DNA of 5,675 bases from assembly GCA_027031685.1 (NCBI GenBank), contig JALVPS010000185.1, positions 1 through 5,675 on the forward strand, in the 5' to 3' direction. This document shows, in pieces, positions 4,837 through 5,675 of this stretch. This DNA is from Gammaproteobacteria bacterium. Its GTDB lineage: Bacteria > Pseudomonadota > Gammaproteobacteria > UWMA-0217. A program made the position numbers and the translations under genes. Under the pieces are notes generated by a model. That model was not told the DNA's origin, searched no databases, and saw nothing but the letters and a program-made list of their open reading frames with translations. Each line of letters opens with the position of its first letter. Position 1 is the first letter of the stretch.

Positions 4837-5675
4837 CTAGGCCACCTGCACGTCGATCTCGTCCAGACCCTCTTGTGCCTCGACGCTCTCCTCCTCCAGC
4901 TCGGTGGCGATGTGCTGGGCGGCGCGCACCAGGGCCAGCAGCAGGAACAGATAGATCTGCACGAAGCCAGAAAGGCTCATGGAAGCAAATTGTACGGCTA
5001 TGGAAACAATGGTAGCGAATAGCGCAACACCTAGGATTTTTACATTACGATTCTCCAACTCCTCCCCCAACTGGTTCATCCAAGCGGCCTTGTACAACGA
5101 TCGTAGCAATATTACGGTAAAGGCAAAGAAAGCTATCATGCCCAGCTCCAGAGCAATCCACAGGTAGCCGTTCACGATATCGACGATGCCCTGGCCCTGT
5201 TTGAGTTTCTGCATATCCGGCCGCGCCCTATAAGTGCGCGACCCGAACCAGAACTGGTCGGGGATGACGCGGATGGCGGTCTTGAACAGCTTGACCCGGT
5301 AGTCGAGGGTCCCGTATTCATCCACGCCCTCGATCTCACCCACCGGGTGGTGTGTTCGGGCCGGATTCAGGAAGAAGAACGACGCCACCAGACCACCGAT
5401 GATGGCCACGGCCATGAACACCCGCCGCGGCCCGGCACTCAGCTTGAACAGGAAGAAGATCACGATCATCAGCACCAGCCCTACCCAGGCGCCGCGCGAA
5501 ACGGTCATGTAGATGGCGCCGGCCATCAGCAGCATGATGAGCAGCACTAGTGACTTGCGCACCTCCTCCTGCAACAGCAGATAGAGGGTCACGCCCAGCA
5601 CAAAGGTGAGATAGATGCCCAGTGCGATGGGATGATCCATGGTGCCGGACACGCGCAGCAGCCCGTGCCGAATCT
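4837..5675 (-). CDS. O-antigen ligase/polymerase family membrane protein (Wzy_C type), C-terminal part
   Basis: The frame is open to the right edge, so the 5' end is missing; a GTG at 5652 is internal. About 278 residues are visible. They start with LLRVSGTMDHPIALG, the conserved stretch typical of the WaaL/Wzy ligase-polymerase family, followed by several membrane helices, the family motif TVSRGAW (50-56, counting from the GTG at 5652), a large periplasmic loop (about 96-160, with DYRVKLFKTAI), and three more hydrophobic segments. The acidic tail ELEEESVEAQEGLDEIDVQVA is probably cytoplasmic. Members join or polymerise undecaprenyl-linked glycans at the periplasmic face. Pairing with a Wzx-type flippase fits a Wzx/Wzy-style pathway. 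The stretch of residues about 165-224 is encoded by distinctly lower-GC DNA than the rest. Whether it is a ligase, a polymerase or a protein O-glycosylation ligase cannot be decided here. Confidence 0.87.
   Translation of the reverse strand, partial: IRHGLLRVSGTMDHPIALGIYLTFVLGVTLYLLLQEEVRKSLVLLIMLLMAGAIYMTVSRGAWVGLVLMIVIFFLFKLSAGPRRVFMAVAIIGGLVASFFFLNPARTHHPVGEIEGVDEYGTLDYRVKLFKTAIRVIPDQFWFGSRTYRARPDMQKLKQGQGIVDIVNGYLWIALELGMIAFFAFTVILLRSLYKAAWMNQLGEELENRNVKILGVALFATIVSIAVQFASMSLSGFVQIYLFLLLALVRAAQHIATELEEESVEAQEGLDEIDVQVA

Noticed and set aside
3521..4840. 439-codon plus-strand open frame
   Set aside because: It is antisense to the flippase gene, rich in His, Asp, Gln and Gly with no domain-like pattern, and arises from GC-rich codon bias of the real minus-strand gene.

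Overview
The window reads as GC-rich bacterial chromosome. The genes found (a YrfG-type nucleotidase, a PilV-like pilin-related protein, a tandem tRNA-Ala/tRNA-Glu unit and a Wzx/ligase polysaccharide pair) fit a free-living gammaproteobacterium. That placement rests on gene content and codon use, not on a database comparison.

Left part (1-1755). A NagD-type HAD phosphatase runs off the left edge on the minus strand. A 298-bp gap follows with a good sigma70-like promoter pointing right and a stable hairpin. Next is the first half of a DMT/EamA transporter on the plus strand. Recognisable transporter sequence stops abruptly near 1245, and the stop codon of a minus-strand PilV-like gene lies 18 bases further on. 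The second EamA domain is absent from the window, so the transporter looks like a broken remnant at a rearrangement breakpoint (or an assembly join).

Middle (1756-3323). The PilV-like gene and a small two-helix DUF2892 membrane protein diverge from a 243-bp spacer that holds a perfect 7-1-7 palindrome. DUF2892 converges on yrfG (GMP/IMP nucleotidase) with 4 bases between stop codons, and its terminator hairpin lies inside the yrfG 3' end. Upstream of yrfG, on the same minus strand, lie tRNA-Ala(GGC) and tRNA-Glu(UUC), with a strong promoter before Ala, a possible second promoter before Glu, and a UUCG-capped terminator after Glu.

Right part (3398-5675). Two tightly coupled minus-strand genes form the 3' end of a surface-polysaccharide locus: an O-antigen ligase/polymerase-family membrane protein (5' end outside the window) and a Wzx-type flippase starting 2 bases after its stop. 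Part of the ligase gene is clearly lower in GC than the rest, suggesting a mosaic gene. Transcription of this locus heads towards the tRNA-Ala promoter with no clear terminator in between.

I see no convincing new multi-gene system. The best leads are the broken transporter junction, the PilV-like protein that lost the prepilin cleavage signature, the low-GC patch in the ligase gene, and the palindrome before DUF2892.
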